From: Flavobacterium sp. SH_e
Lineage (GTDB): Bacteria; Bacteroidota; Bacteroidia; Flavobacteriales; Flavobacteriaceae
Length of the DNA stretch: 64,000 bases
Reading direction: 5' to 3'
Assembly: GCF_025717045.1 (NCBI RefSeq)
Contig: NZ_JAOVZN010000002.1
Location: forward strand, 304,030-368,029
A program made the translations under genes and the position numbers. A model generated the notes under the pieces. It did not search any database. It saw only the letters and a list, made by a program, of their open reading frames with translations, and had not been told where the DNA came from. Below, piece after piece: positions 1 to 9,014 of this stretch (its first letter is position 1; each line of letters starts with the position of its first letter).

Positions 1-214
1 GCATTCCGCAGTGAATTTGTCCGTTTGATTCTTCTCGTAATCTGTATGAAAGTACTTTAAATGCAATAATGAAGAATATAAATTGAGCAAGAAAGGTAAT
101 TAAACAGACTTTAAAAAAAGTTAGTTTTATGGTTTTGACGATCGCTTTTCTTCCGAATATAATTTGGAAAATAATCGGTAAAGCCAGTAATAAAAGGAAA
201 AGAGTTTGGTTCAT
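1..214 (-). CDS. Small membrane protein, 3' end cut by window edge
   Basis: An open frame reads from an ATG at 214-212 leftward off the window edge without a stop, giving at least 71 residues. The start MNQTLFLLLLALPIIFQIIF is a hydrophobic helix, a short basic loop follows (FGRKAIVKT), and a second hydrophobic helix lies around residues 35-55. I do not recognise the family. It lies 41 bp downstream of the lipoprotein gene at 256-924 on the same strand, so the three genes at 1-1350 may form one operon. The C-terminus is not visible, so no function is assigned. Confidence 0.55.
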   Translation of the reverse strand, partial: MNQTLFLLLLALPIIFQIIFGRKAIVKTIKLTFFKVCLITFLAQFIFFIIAFKVLSYRLREESNGQIHCGM

Positions 215-255
215 AAAGTTAAGAGTATAATATGCTTATTCCAAAAGTAATGCCA

Positions 256-924
256 TTATGCAATCCATGCTTTTTCTATTTTGTCAATTACCCATTTCTC
301 TTTTACTTTTTTAATGAAGATTCGATATCCGTAACTGCACATCTCACCGCAATTGATTTCTGCAGTAAGTAAACCGTATTTTTTTTCATCATCAAATTGA
401 ATTCTGCTTAAAATGAATACTCCTCGTACAGAATAACAACATTCATTATAAAATCTTCTGTCATTTCCACGTGGTATTCTTGGAACATAATGAAGCTTAA
501 AAGCTTGATACGAATCCAGTTTTTTTCTGTCAAATTTATAATCAAGTGTATCTAAAATATTGTTTTCTGATATTTCAGCATCTTTGAAGTGACCTTGCAG
601 CTCTTTTCCTTTTTGTTTTGAAATTGCTTTATCCAGAATGACAAGATCAACAGGGAATTTCTTTTTCTTAAATTCTGCTAAATCTTGATTAAATTGTTTT
701 TTGTATTGCTTCTTTATATGAATCCTATATTCTGGAGTATCTTTTATTGGCGGAGGTGGAGGTGGTATATAATATTCTAAAGCATTAACCCAAACAGAAT
801 CTATTAAAGCAGGATAAATTTCATACATTACATTTTTTTCAAATTGTAAATCGGCTTGTTTATTATTACAGCTTATAAAGATTATTCCAGAAAGAAAAAG
901 TAGCGCAAAGTAGATTTTTCTCAT
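256..924 (-). CDS. Hypothetical lipoprotein, 222 aa
   Basis: The N-terminus has a lipoprotein signal peptide ending in a lipobox (FISC, Cys19), so the mature protein should be lipid-anchored in the cell envelope. Residues 53-58 are a run of six prolines, followed by a Lys-rich stretch (about residues 68-110). The C-terminal half is mixed alpha/beta with paired Cys (NECCYS near 160, NCGEMCSYG near 193). No family is recognised. The upstream lipoprotein gene (928-1350) ends 3 bp before this start, so the two are almost certainly co-transcribed. The related signal peptides of the pair hint at a shared envelope role. Confidence 0.75.
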   Translation of the reverse strand: MRKIYFALLFLSGIIFISCNNKQADLQFEKNVMYEIYPALIDSVWVNALEYYIPPPPPPIKDTPEYRIHIKKQYKKQFNQDLAEFKKKKFPVDLVILDKAISKQKGKELQGHFKDAEISENNILDTLDYKFDRKKLDSYQAFKLHYVPRIPRGNDRRFYNECCYSVRGVFILSRIQFDDEKKYGLLTAEINCGEMCSYGYRIFIKKVKEKWVIDKIEKAWIA

Positions 925-927
925 GTT

Positions 928-1350
928 TTATTTAAAAAAATTGTCATCAATTTTAATATTGAGAGATTTCATAATTATCCCCTTGTAGTTTTCTTTCAGT
1001 AAATTATTTATTGCTTCTTGCGATTTGTAAACAATCTTATAATTATCATTTCCAATTTCGATGCTTTTAATCGATTTACTGATTTCACTAATGTTTTCAT
1101 CGTTCCATCTTCCTCTTCCAAAATAAATATAACCTTCTTTTGCTTCAGGATAATGAGGGATTAAATTAAAAACAATTGAATCTCCTTTTTTCATTTCATC
1201 CAATTGTTCATTTTTAAATTGCGGATTTATAATGAGTTTTACTTTGACATTGCTTTCACCTTTATTAGTAAACAAAATACCTTGAGAAGGATCACAACTT
1301 GTTAAAAATATGCAAGAGAAAAGGAGTGGTAGAAAATATAGCTTACTCAT
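928..1350 (-). CDS. Hypothetical lipoprotein, 140 aa
   Basis: The N-terminus MSKLYFLPLLFSCIFLTSC is a short lipoprotein signal with a lipobox LTSC. The mature part is about 120 residues, predicted mainly beta with a Lys-rich end, and shows no catalytic motif or family I recognise. It is the first gene of a tight minus-strand pair with the lipoprotein at 256-924 (3 bp apart). The 100 bp upstream separate it from the copper genes, which end at 1452 on the same strand. No clear terminator hairpin was found in that gap, so read-through from the copper operon is possible. Confidence 0.7.
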   Translation of the reverse strand: MSKLYFLPLLFSCIFLTSCDPSQGILFTNKGESNVKVKLIINPQFKNEQLDEMKKGDSIVFNLIPHYPEAKEGYIYFGRGRWNDENISEISKSIKSIEIGNDNYKIVYKSQEAINNLLKENYKGIIMKSLNIKIDDNFFK

Positions 1351-1451
1351 AAGTTATATGCAAATTATTGATTTTTTGAAAACTAAGATATAATTTATTT
1401 CATTGTTAAAATGCTTTAAATAAACTTAAATAACTTACATAGTTTAAAAAA

Positions 1452-3692
1452 TTAATAATTCAAATTAACCCCAAATCCAATTCCCATATCGCTATCGTAA
1501 TGCGTTGTGATTCCGAAGTTTCTGCCTACGATATATTTCAATCCCGCCATATATTCTTTATCTGTATTCCACATTAAATTCATTCGAAGTCGTTGCGAAA
1601 GCGGAATGTCTTTTCGTTCAAATTGTACTCTTACGTTTCCATCTGTATAAACCTCAACTTGAGCTTTTATGAGCATTGGTAAAGTGTATTCGGCTCCTAA
1701 ACTAAAAACCGAACGATTGTCTTTGGTATTTTTTTGTCCCCAAAGATTTTGTTCCTGTTCATCCATTCCCATTTTTCGATAGCGCCAGTCAAAACCAATA
1801 AAAGGCATTAACCATTGATTTTTTCCGATATAACGTCCAATATGAGTTTCTGTTTCATAACCATGTTTGTCGTTGTAACCTAATCTCCATTCTGTACCAA
1901 TGCTCCAGCGTGTGTTGCTGTACATCGCTTCACCATCATTTCCGTTGGTTGCAAAATCATTTTCTGCCATAAAGTGAAACATGCGGTCATCCATTTTCAG
2001 CATTTTGTAAGCCATTTCAGGATGATGAATCAACGGATTCGGTGCTGAATTTTCATAAGTAAAAATTCTTCCCATTCCGGCCATCATATGATATAAAATA
2101 TGACAATGAAAAAACCAGTCGCCATCAGCATTTGCCTGAAATTCGATTGTATCGGTTTCCATTGGCATAATATCAATTACATTTTTTAGCGGAGCATAAT
2201 CGCCATGTTCGTTTAGAATTCTAAAATCATGGCCGTGTAAATGCATTGGGTGACGCATCATTGAACCGTTGTATAAAACAATACGAACGTTTTCTCCTTT
2301 TTTAATTAGAATTTTATCCGTTTCAGAAACCACTTTATTGTCCAAACTCCAAACATAACGATTCATATTTCCAGAAAGCGTAAAACGCAATTCTTTGACA
2401 GGAGCGTCTTTTGGAAGATTGGTTTTAAAGGGAGATTTCAGCATTCCATAATTCAAAGTCACAATTTCAGAAGTTTCCGTGCTGTCACTTTTCATCTTCA
2501 TTTCTTCCATATTATGACTGGAATGATCCATTGGTTTTGAATTTTCATCTTCACCTGAAATTTCAGGATACATTACGGCATTCATATCCATTTTATTCAG
2601 AGACATATTCATGCCCATGTCGTTCATTTGGCCGTTCATTTTCATCATGTCATTCATCATTTTCATTCCTTCAAAATATTTTAATTTCGAAAGATGATGA
2701 ACTGGCTGTTTTTCTCCATTTCCTAAAAACAAAGAAGCAGATCCCGTTCTGTCTTCGGCTGTAGCCAAAAAAGCAAAGGCTTTATTATCTTCTGGAATTG
2801 TTACTACAACATCATAAGTTTCAGAAACTGCAATAATCAAACGATCTACGTCTACAGGTTCGACATCATTTCCGTCGCTGGCTACAACTGTTATTTTTCC
2901 TCCGCCGTAAGTAAGCCAGAAATAACTGGAAGCACCTCCGTTGGCAATTCGTAAGCGAACTTTCGAGCCTGGTTTAAGATCTGAAAACTGCTGTTCGTTT
3001 TTTCCGTTAATTAGAAACTTTTCATAATAAACATCGCTAACATCCATGGCATTCATTCGTTTCCATTCGTTGGTTACTTTGGTCGAAAAATGTCCTTGTT
3101 TTAAAGCTTCAAAATAACTTTGAGTGGTTCCTTTTTTTATCGCAAACCAATCATTTGCATTATGAAGCATTCGCTGAATATTCTCAGGTTTCAAATCTGA
3201 CCATTCGCTTAAAATAATTGGAATTGTTGGTAAATCATCAATTCCTTTTCGGATAGTTGAATCGTCTTTTTTCTTATTGATGATAAAAAGTCCGTATAAA
3301 CCAATTTGTTCCTGCAAACCCGAATGACTATGATACCAATAAGTTCCATTCTGAATAATCGGGAAAGTATATTTATGGGTTGTTCCAGGTTCAATTGGCA
3401 TTTGCGTAAGATATGGAACTCCGTCTTCTTTATTGGGAAGAAATAATCCGTGCCAGTGCATGGAAGTGGTTTCCTTTTTTAATTCGTTATGAACGTAAAT
3501 TTCTGCAATATCGCCTTCGGTAAAAGTCAGCGTCGGCATCGGAATTTGCCCGTTTACAGCAATCGCACGTTTTTCTTTACCCGAAAAATTAACAATCGTA
3601 TCACGAACGTGCAAATCGTAACGCACTACTTTTTGAGCCTTTAACTGAAGAGCAATTAAAGAAAGTATAAGTATATATTTGATCTTAATCAT
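1452..3692 (-). CDS. Multicopper oxidase (CopA/CueO type) with fused C-terminal CopB-like barrel
   Basis: This is a secreted laccase-like copper oxidase that probably detoxifies Cu(I) in the periplasm or at the outer membrane. A signal peptide occupies residues 1-20. Copper ligand motifs are all present: MHWHG (78-82), YWYHSHSG (118-125), HPMHLHGHDF (about 480-489) and FHCHILYHMMAGM (528-540, with the T1 Cys530, His535 and Met540). A Met/His-rich insert spans about 343-405, as in copper-resistance oxidases. Residues from about 585 to 746 are unlike an oxidase. They alternate short amphipathic strands and end in an aromatic strand (GFGVNLNY), resembling the CopB outer-membrane copper protein. 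The gene lies 3 bp downstream of the copper ATPase, so the two form an operon. Confidence 0.9.
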   Translation of the reverse strand: MIKIKYILILSLIALQLKAQKVVRYDLHVRDTIVNFSGKEKRAIAVNGQIPMPTLTFTEGDIAEIYVHNELKKETTSMHWHGLFLPNKEDGVPYLTQMPIEPGTTHKYTFPIIQNGTYWYHSHSGLQEQIGLYGLFIINKKKDDSTIRKGIDDLPTIPIILSEWSDLKPENIQRMLHNANDWFAIKKGTTQSYFEALKQGHFSTKVTNEWKRMNAMDVSDVYYEKFLINGKNEQQFSDLKPGSKVRLRIANGGASSYFWLTYGGGKITVVASDGNDVEPVDVDRLIIAVSETYDVVVTIPEDNKAFAFLATAEDRTGSASLFLGNGEKQPVHHLSKLKYFEGMKMMNDMMKMNGQMNDMGMNMSLNKMDMNAVMYPEISGEDENSKPMDHSSHNMEEMKMKSDSTETSEIVTLNYGMLKSPFKTNLPKDAPVKELRFTLSGNMNRYVWSLDNKVVSETDKILIKKGENVRIVLYNGSMMRHPMHLHGHDFRILNEHGDYAPLKNVIDIMPMETDTIEFQANADGDWFFHCHILYHMMAGMGRIFTYENSAPNPLIHHPEMAYKMLKMDDRMFHFMAENDFATNGNDGEAMYSNTRWSIGTEWRLGYNDKHGYETETHIGRYIGKNQWLMPFIGFDWRYRKMGMDEQEQNLWGQKNTKDNRSVFSLGAEYTLPMLIKAQVEVYTDGNVRVQFERKDIPLSQRLRMNLMWNTDKEYMAGLKYIVGRNFGITTHYDSDMGIGFGVNLNY

Positions 3693-3695
3693 AAA

Positions 3696-6230
3696 TTATA
3701 ATTTTAAATTTCTCAAACGCAAAGCATTTACGATTACTGAAACAGAACTCAAACTCATTGCTACCGCAGCCAACATCGGCGAAAGCAATATTCCTAAAAA
3801 TGGATATAAAATTCCCGCAGCAATTGGCACGCCCAAAGTGTTATAAATAAAGGCAAAAAATAAATTCTGTTTGATATTTGACATTACAGCATGGCTGAGG
3901 TTTTTGGCTTTTACAATTCCGTTTAAATCGCCTTTTACTAAAGTTATTTTAGCGCTTTCGATGGCAACATCAGTTCCAGTTCCCATTGCAATTCCGATAT
4001 TAGATTGTGCCAAAGCAGGCGCATCGTTGATTCCATCGCCTGCCATGGCAACGATTTTTCCTTGTGCTTGTAAACGTTCAATTTCTTTCAATTTATCTTC
4101 TGGAAGACAATCGGCTTTGAAAGAACTCAAATGCAAATGATCGGCAACGGCTTTTGCTGTATTATGGTTGTCGCCTGTCATCATAATAACTTCAACACCC
4201 TGAGAAATTAGCTCTTTAATAGCTTTTGCGCTATTTTCTTTAATAGCATCGGTAATGGCTACGAAACCTAAAACGCTTTTTTCAATAGCGATGTACGAAA
4301 TAGTTTTTCCTAAATTCTGTTCAGAAATTACTTTTTGTTCTAAATCAGTAGAAACAGAAGCACCAATCTCATCCATTAATTTTTTGTTTCCTAAAGCGAC
4401 ACTTATGTTTTCTATAGTTCCTAAAACACCTTTTCCAGCAATAGTTTCAAAACCTTGAACTTCTTTTAACGAACTATTTTTTGCTTTCGCGAAATCGACT
4501 ACCGCTTGCGCCAAAGGATGTTCGCTATGCTGATTTAAAGAAGCAATGTTTTGAAGCAGAAAATCTTCGTCATTATTTATGGCATAGATTTTTTCTACGG
4601 ATGGTTTTCCTTCGGTAATTGTTCCTGTTTTATCGGTTATCAAAACATCAATTTTATTCATGTTTTCTAGAGCCTCAGCATTTTTGATCAAGATTCCGTT
4701 TTGTGCTCCTTTTCCAACTCCAACCATAACCGACATTGGAGTTGCTAATCCAAGTGCGCAAGGACAAGCGATAATAAGAACCGCAATCGCATTAATTAAT
4801 CCGTAAACATAAGCGGGTTCTGGACCAAATTTTGCCCAGATAAAAAAGGTTACAATTGAAATAATAACAACAGTTGGTACAAAATATTTAGAAACGCGAT
4901 CGGCTAATTTCTGAATTGGAGCGCGAGATCTGCTGGCGTCATTTACCATTTGGATAATTTGCGAAAGCATCGTTTCTGCGCCCACTTTTTCGGCAATCAT
5001 TACGAATGATTTTGTACCGTTTATAGTTCCAGAAATAACAGAATCGTCCGTTTTTTTATCTACTGGAATTGGTTCTCCAGTAATCATAGATTCGTCGATA
5101 CTGCTTTCGCCAGAAGTTATTTTTCCGTCAACTGGAATTTTTTCTCCTGGTTTTACACGAAGTAAATCGTCTTTTTTGATGTTGTGAATTGAGATTATTT
5201 TATCTATTCCGTTTTCAACTAAAGTCGCTTCGGTTGGAGCTAACTTCAATAATTCTTTTATCGCTCCATTAGTTTGTCCGTGAGCTTTGGCTTCCAATAA
5301 TTGTCCTAATAAAACTAAAGTGATAATTACAGTCGCAGCTTCAAAATACAAATGAATGGTTCCGTGATGTGATTTGAATTCGTCTGGGAAAATATCTGGA
5401 AAAAACATTCCGACAATACTAAATAGGAAAGCAACGATTGTTCCAATTCCGATTAATGTGAACATATTCAGATTCCAAGTGACAATCGATTTGTAAGCAC
5501 GAATAAAAAACATCCAACCCGAATAAAACAAAACTGGAATCGAAAATAAAAGCTGAACCCAATTCCATTTTTCGATAGACATGATATTGTAAAGCGGATT
5601 ATTCGGAATCATTTCTGACATTGAGATGATGAAAATAGGAAGGGTAAACAGAATCGCTATTTTCATTTTCTTCAATAAATCAGAATAAGTTTTGTTTTCT
5701 TCACTTTCTGAAGCCTGCATCGGAACTAGATCCATTCCGCAGATTGGACAATCGCCCGGTTCGTTTGAAACAATTTCAGGATGCATCGGACAAGTGAATT
5801 GTGTTGCTGTGATAGCAACTTGCGGTACTAAATCCATTCCGCAAACGGGGCAATCTCCAGGTTTGTTATATGTTTTGTCGCCTTCGCAATGCATTGGGCA
5901 ATAATAAACGCCATTTGCACTGTGCTGGTGTACTTTTTTTGTTTCTGTTTTATGATGATTGTGGTTCTCTTTTTTATGACCTGAACAGCAAGATTTTTCT
6001 GCTGTTTCAGAATGGTTTTTAGGAGAATCGATTTCAATCGTATAATTTCCTGCAGCAGATAAAACTTCCTGAAATTTTTCTGTCGGAACATGTTTTTCCA
6101 TTGTAATCGTAGCCGTTGGCGGATTTAATGTCACTTCTGCTTGAACGCCTTCAATTTCATTCAAAGTTTTTTCGACTTTGGTTCGGCATCCGTTGCAAGA
6201 CATTCCTGAAATTATATATTGATGAGTCAT
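3696..6230 (-). CDS. copA: Copper-exporting P1B-type ATPase
   Basis: This inner-membrane ATPase pumps Cu(I) out of the cytoplasm. The N-terminus has an HMA domain with GMSCNGC (9-15), then a His/Cys-rich linker ([13 protein letters not shown], about 81-93). Two heavy-metal-binding zinc-ribbon-like repeats follow, each opening with CPMH and ending in CGMDLVP (about 110-136 and 147-170). The pump core shows TGEP, the metal-site CPC in [12 protein letters not shown], the phosphorylation site DKTGT and the hinge GDGINDAP. At 844 residues it is full length. It heads a two-gene unit with the multicopper oxidase (3 bp gap), and a copper-type regulator lies just upstream, which supports copper as substrate. 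Silver is also possible. Confidence 0.95.
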   Translation of the reverse strand: MTHQYIISGMSCNGCRTKVEKTLNEIEGVQAEVTLNPPTATITMEKHVPTEKFQEVLSAAGNYTIEIDSPKNHSETAEKSCCSGHKKENHNHHKTETKKVHQHSANGVYYCPMHCEGDKTYNKPGDCPVCGMDLVPQVAITATQFTCPMHPEIVSNEPGDCPICGMDLVPMQASESEENKTYSDLLKKMKIAILFTLPIFIISMSEMIPNNPLYNIMSIEKWNWVQLLFSIPVLFYSGWMFFIRAYKSIVTWNLNMFTLIGIGTIVAFLFSIVGMFFPDIFPDEFKSHHGTIHLYFEAATVIITLVLLGQLLEAKAHGQTNGAIKELLKLAPTEATLVENGIDKIISIHNIKKDDLLRVKPGEKIPVDGKITSGESSIDESMITGEPIPVDKKTDDSVISGTINGTKSFVMIAEKVGAETMLSQIIQMVNDASRSRAPIQKLADRVSKYFVPTVVIISIVTFFIWAKFGPEPAYVYGLINAIAVLIIACPCALGLATPMSVMVGVGKGAQNGILIKNAEALENMNKIDVLITDKTGTITEGKPSVEKIYAINNDEDFLLQNIASLNQHSEHPLAQAVVDFAKAKNSSLKEVQGFETIAGKGVLGTIENISVALGNKKLMDEIGASVSTDLEQKVISEQNLGKTISYIAIEKSVLGFVAITDAIKENSAKAIKELISQGVEVIMMTGDNHNTAKAVADHLHLSSFKADCLPEDKLKEIERLQAQGKIVAMAGDGINDAPALAQSNIGIAMGTGTDVAIESAKITLVKGDLNGIVKAKNLSHAVMSNIKQNLFFAFIYNTLGVPIAAGILYPFLGILLSPMLAAVAMSLSSVSVIVNALRLRNLKL

Positions 6231-6324
6231 TGTATTGGTTTTTAAGTATTACAATGCAAATTTCCGAAGTATCTGCGAGTTCGGTTTGTAGAATTTTGGG
6301 AATGATTTGTAAGATTTACTAAAT

Positions 6325-6458
6325 GTTTTTTTAACCGCAAAGGCGCAAGGATTTTTGATATGCTGGGCTGTTTAAAAACGCAAAGTTCGCAAAGCTTTGT
6401 CTTAAAACATCTTTGCGAACCTTGCGTAAATTATTTGCGTGCTTTGCGGTTAAAAAAA
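6325..6458. repeat. Nested intergenic inverted repeat (CGCAAAG-type)
   Basis: The gap between the HMA-AraC gene and copA holds two nested inverted repeats. The outer arms (6325-6343 and 6441-6458) share a T-run plus TTAACCGCAAAG. The inner arms (6378-6394 and 6411-6427) match at 16 of 17 positions, with a 16-nt loop. The arms are built from the words CGCAAAG and TTCGCAAAG. A sister element lies at 40858-40921. It could act as a terminator or mRNA-end structure between two minus-strand genes. Confidence 0.8.
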
Positions 6459-6460
6459 AG

Positions 6461-7021
6461 CTACAAATTCTCGATCTGAATACGCATTTTATCTTTTGAT
6501 TGTTTGAAAGAAGTAGGAGTAAAGCCCGTAATTTTCTTGAATTGATTGCTCAAATGTGCCACATTGCTGTAGTTAAGAATATCAGCAATTTCGCTTAACG
6601 AAAGTTCATTGTAAATCAATAATTCTTTTACCTTTTCAATTTTCTGGCTAATGAAATACTTTTCTATTGTAGTATTTTCAATTTCAGAAAATAAATTGCT
6701 TAGCGAATTATAATCTTGATTCAGGTTTTCGGCCAGATATTCTGATAGGTTGATTTTTAAATCATTGTTTTTATGATGAACCAAATCGACAATCAGGTTT
6801 TTTATTTTTTCGACGGTTTTCGTTTTTTTATCATCGATTAAATCAAAACCTAAACTTTGAAGATTTTCTAATAAAACTTCTTTTTGTTTGTCGCTGATTT
6901 CTTTATCAAGTTCAACTTCTCCCAATTCAACAGCAATAGTTTGAAGTCCGAGCTTTTCGAACTCAGACTTCACAACCATTTTGCATCGGCTGCACACCAT
7001 ATTTTTGATGTAAAGCTTCAT
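6461..7021 (-). CDS. HMA domain-AraC hybrid transcriptional regulator
   Basis: The first 65 residues form a heavy-metal-associated domain with the metal-binding CxxC in MVCSRC (Cys10 and Cys13). The C-terminal half (about 80-180) is an AraC-type helix-turn-helix: SLSEIADILNYSNVAHLSNQF followed by FKKITGFTPTSFKQ. It is therefore likely a one-component sensor that binds Cu(I) or another soft metal and controls the neighbouring copper genes. I chose the ATG at 7021, because it starts directly at the HMA strand MKLYIKN; an ATG six codons upstream would overlap the preceding gene. It is 1 bp after the DUF3347 gene, so those two are co-transcribed. Metal identity is inferred from context. Confidence 0.88.
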   Translation of the reverse strand: MKLYIKNMVCSRCKMVVKSEFEKLGLQTIAVELGEVELDKEISDKQKEVLLENLQSLGFDLIDDKKTKTVEKIKNLIVDLVHHKNNDLKINLSEYLAENLNQDYNSLSNLFSEIENTTIEKYFISQKIEKVKELLIYNELSLSEIADILNYSNVAHLSNQFKKITGFTPTSFKQSKDKMRIQIENL

Positions 7022-7022
7022 A

Positions 7023-7550
7023 TTATTTAATCGTTTCAACTACGTTTCCGCAAGTCAGCATAGAAGAACCGTAATACGGATTCTTAACTGCTTTTTCTTT
7101 GCTTAACCAGTCAGCGTCTGCCATTGGGCAATATTGTTTGTAGATTGGTTCTGTCGGACTTGAAACTTTTATCAAATCGTAAGTACTTTTTGATAATGAT
7201 TTAAAAGTCTCACGTTGTTTTTTAAGATCTGTTGTAGCTGAAATACTTTTAGCATCGGCAGTTAATTTTTTAACCACTTTCATCCAAACCGTATGTTCAT
7301 TGCTTTTTAGTTTGTCCATTTTTACTGCTGTAATTGCAGTAAGTAAATCTTTGGCTTTCGCCGAAGTCAATTTGCTATCACTTTTAATAAGTGCATCTTT
7401 TACTGTAAAGTAAGCATCATAAACAGATTGTAATTGAGCATCTGCAATTTCGATTGCTGTTACTTCAGAATTTGGCGTGTTTGCTTGAATGTTATTTGCA
7501 GAAAATAATATTGCGATTGTTGCTGTTAAAGCTATAATTGATTTTTTCAT
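7023..7550 (-). CDS. DUF3347-type secreted protein of copper locus
   Basis: A signal peptide of about 23 residues (cleaved near NIQANT) leads into a helical domain, followed by a short C-terminal motif region (YKQYCPMADADWLSKEKAV, then YYGSSMLTCG). This layout fits the DUF3347 family, which is found next to, or fused to, CusB-type copper-efflux adaptors in Bacteroidota. The CPMA and MLTCG Cys/Met residues could bind Cu(I). It acts outside the inner membrane. The gene ends 1 bp before the HMA-AraC regulator, and the Cys-rich peptide gene lies upstream on the same strand. Its exact role (chaperone or adaptor) is not known. Confidence 0.82.
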   Translation of the reverse strand: MKKSIIALTATIAILFSANNIQANTPNSEVTAIEIADAQLQSVYDAYFTVKDALIKSDSKLTSAKAKDLLTAITAVKMDKLKSNEHTVWMKVVKKLTADAKSISATTDLKKQRETFKSLSKSTYDLIKVSSPTEPIYKQYCPMADADWLSKEKAVKNPYYGSSMLTCGNVVETIK

Positions 7551-7647
7551 TGTGTTTTATATTTGATAAAGGATTTTAATTTCCTTTAAAATTAATTAAA
7601 ATGTTGATTTTGAAAAGACCCAATATGGGCTGTCATAAATGCAATAA

Positions 7648-8007
7648 TTATATTTTCGGCTTCAGCCAAATAGAAGTAAATCCAGAAGAAATTGTAGAAT
7701 TACTATAAGATGAAATTTTGTTTTTTAAAGAAAAATTGAAAGTATCGTTTTGCAAATCAAAATCATTTGAAGTCAAAATAACAAATTGAAATGCAGAAGT
7801 TGTACAGCCATAATGACGGCATTTTCCATCACAATTGTGTTTTTCTTGTTTTGAAGTTTTCTTTTCACAGCATTTTTTAGAACAGCTGTTTTCTTCTTTA
7901 GAAGCAATTTCTTTATGATGACCCATATTGCACGCATAAGTATAACTCGGATTCAAAAAGAAACTAAGTGTTATAAAAAGCATTATTATGTGGATTTTCT
8001 TTTTCAA
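7648..8007 (-). CDS. Cys/His-rich secreted small protein of copper locus
   Basis: About 119 residues with a signal peptide (positive KKK, hydrophobic core, cleavage near SYTYA). After it comes a metal-ligand-rich segment: CNMGHH, then CSKKCC, then NCDGKCRHYGC, seven Cys and several His within about 45 residues. The rest is short and beta-rich. I placed the start at the TTG at 8007 because it gives a standard MKKK signal peptide and lies about 20 bp downstream of a TAAATTTG element (8028-8035). A GTG at 8028 would overlap that element, and an ATG at 7983 would lose the basic residues. Probable periplasmic Cu(I)-binding protein, by composition and context only. Confidence 0.68.
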   Translation of the reverse strand: MKKKIHIIMLFITLSFFLNPSYTYACNMGHHKEIASKEENSCSKKCCEKKTSKQEKHNCDGKCRHYGCTTSAFQFVILTSNDFDLQNDTFNFSLKNKISSYSNSTISSGFTSIWLKPKI

Positions 8008-8027
8008 AGAAATTGTTTTTAGTAGCA

Positions 8028-8054
8028 CAAATTTAGTTAAAAATGTTCGAGCAA
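8028..8054 (-). promoter_or_regulatory. Candidate promoter of Cys-rich copper peptide gene
   Basis: Read on the minus strand, a TTG (8054-8052) is followed after 16 bp by TAAATTTG (8035-8028). This fits the Bacteroidota -33/-7 pattern TTG-N17-23-TAnnTTTG except for a slightly short spacer. Confidence 0.45.
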
Positions 8055-8077
8055 ATTATATTTTAAGATTTCAATAA

Positions 8078-8911
8078 CTACAGTTTTTTGAAATCTGTCG
8101 GTTTCATGTTTTTACGTTTTTTAAAATAATTGGTCAGATGGCTTTCATCGGTAAAACCAAATTCGTACGCAATTTGTTTAATTGGCAATTGATTGTTATG
8201 AAATCTTTTCTCAATTAAAGTAGTTCTTAAATTATGAATGTATTCGCGGTAACTAATACTAAATGTTCTTTTAAAATAAGCACTAAAATACGTTTGGGCA
8301 ATATTAAAATGTTGCGCAATCACTTTTATCTGAACCAATTTTGGCTGATAAATGTTTTGATGGATATAATTGGCAATTTGCTCTGTATCTAAATGAGTTG
8401 ATTGTAACTGCAGATTCATGCATCGAATGGTTTCTTTTATCAAACCAAAAATCGAAAGAATCTGATAAAAAACAATTGGAGAAGAAGTAACGTCAATATA
8501 ACGGCCGTAGGTTACGATATTTTCAACAGTGTTTTTTAAAATGGTTTTGCAAGGTTCATCAAATTTCAAAACGGTTTCTTTAAGGATTTTGTCTCGCATG
8601 AAACTTTCGGGAGTATTTACCAAAAATTCATCGCAAGTCAGATTCTGTTTAGAATTAAAATAATTATCTGTGAATTTGATGAAAGTAAAACGGGTACTTT
8701 TCTTAATATCAAAATAATGCTCATCATCTGGCGAAATCACAAACAAATCGCCAGCTTTATAAGGAAGCAGATTATTGTTTAAATGATGAATACCGCTTCC
8801 TTTATTAATGTAAATGATTTCATAATAAGTATGAGTATGCGGAGGAAGATGAAATTTCTCTTCTTCAAACTCATCAAGTACTAGCGTTTTAAACTGATTT
8901 AATTTCGGCAT
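8078..8911 (-). CDS. AraC family transcriptional regulator with cupin sensor domain
   Basis: A 277-residue regulator. Residues about 15-95 form a cupin-like arabinose-binding fold (HLPPHTHTYYEIIYINKGSG). Residues about 175-275 contain two AraC helix-turn-helix motifs, with FNIAQTYFSAYFKRTF as the first recognition region and FGFTDESHLTNYFKKR as the second. It is transcribed away from the MFS exporter at 9015, with about 100 bp between the start codons, the usual layout of a regulator and its target. The inducer is unknown. A minus-strand TAAATTTG (8944-8937) lies 26 bp upstream of the ATG and could be its -7 element. Confidence 0.9.
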   Translation of the reverse strand: MPKLNQFKTLVLDEFEEEKFHLPPHTHTYYEIIYINKGSGIHHLNNNLLPYKAGDLFVISPDDEHYFDIKKSTRFTFIKFTDNYFNSKQNLTCDEFLVNTPESFMRDKILKETVLKFDEPCKTILKNTVENIVTYGRYIDVTSSPIVFYQILSIFGLIKETIRCMNLQLQSTHLDTEQIANYIHQNIYQPKLVQIKVIAQHFNIAQTYFSAYFKRTFSISYREYIHNLRTTLIEKRFHNNQLPIKQIAYEFGFTDESHLTNYFKKRKNMKPTDFKKL

Positions 8912-8936
8912 AACTTAAATATACAATTTTATATCA

Positions 8937-8977
8937 CAAATTTACAATTTATTTTCCGCTTGACGGTGTTAATTTTG
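8937..8977. promoter_or_regulatory. Divergent promoter region between AraC and MFS genes
   Basis: Two back-to-back -7 elements of the TAnnTTTG type are present: TAAATTTG on the minus strand (8944-8937) facing the AraC gene and TAATTTTG on the plus strand (8970-8977) facing the MFS gene. Clear TTG boxes at 17-23 bp are missing, which would fit activator-dependent promoters. Confidence 0.45.
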
Positions 8978-9014
8978 CAACGTAGAAATCTATTCCTTTC
9001 TATACTTAATCAAA

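Noticed and set aside
2531..2764. Antisense 77-aa gene inside the multicopper oxidase
   Set aside because: It is a shadow of the Met/His-rich coding region with no start context or family resemblance. The same applies to other frames opposite long genes.
6325..6458. CRISPR-like repeat array
   Set aside because: The units are inverted, not direct, there are no regular spacers and no cas genes.
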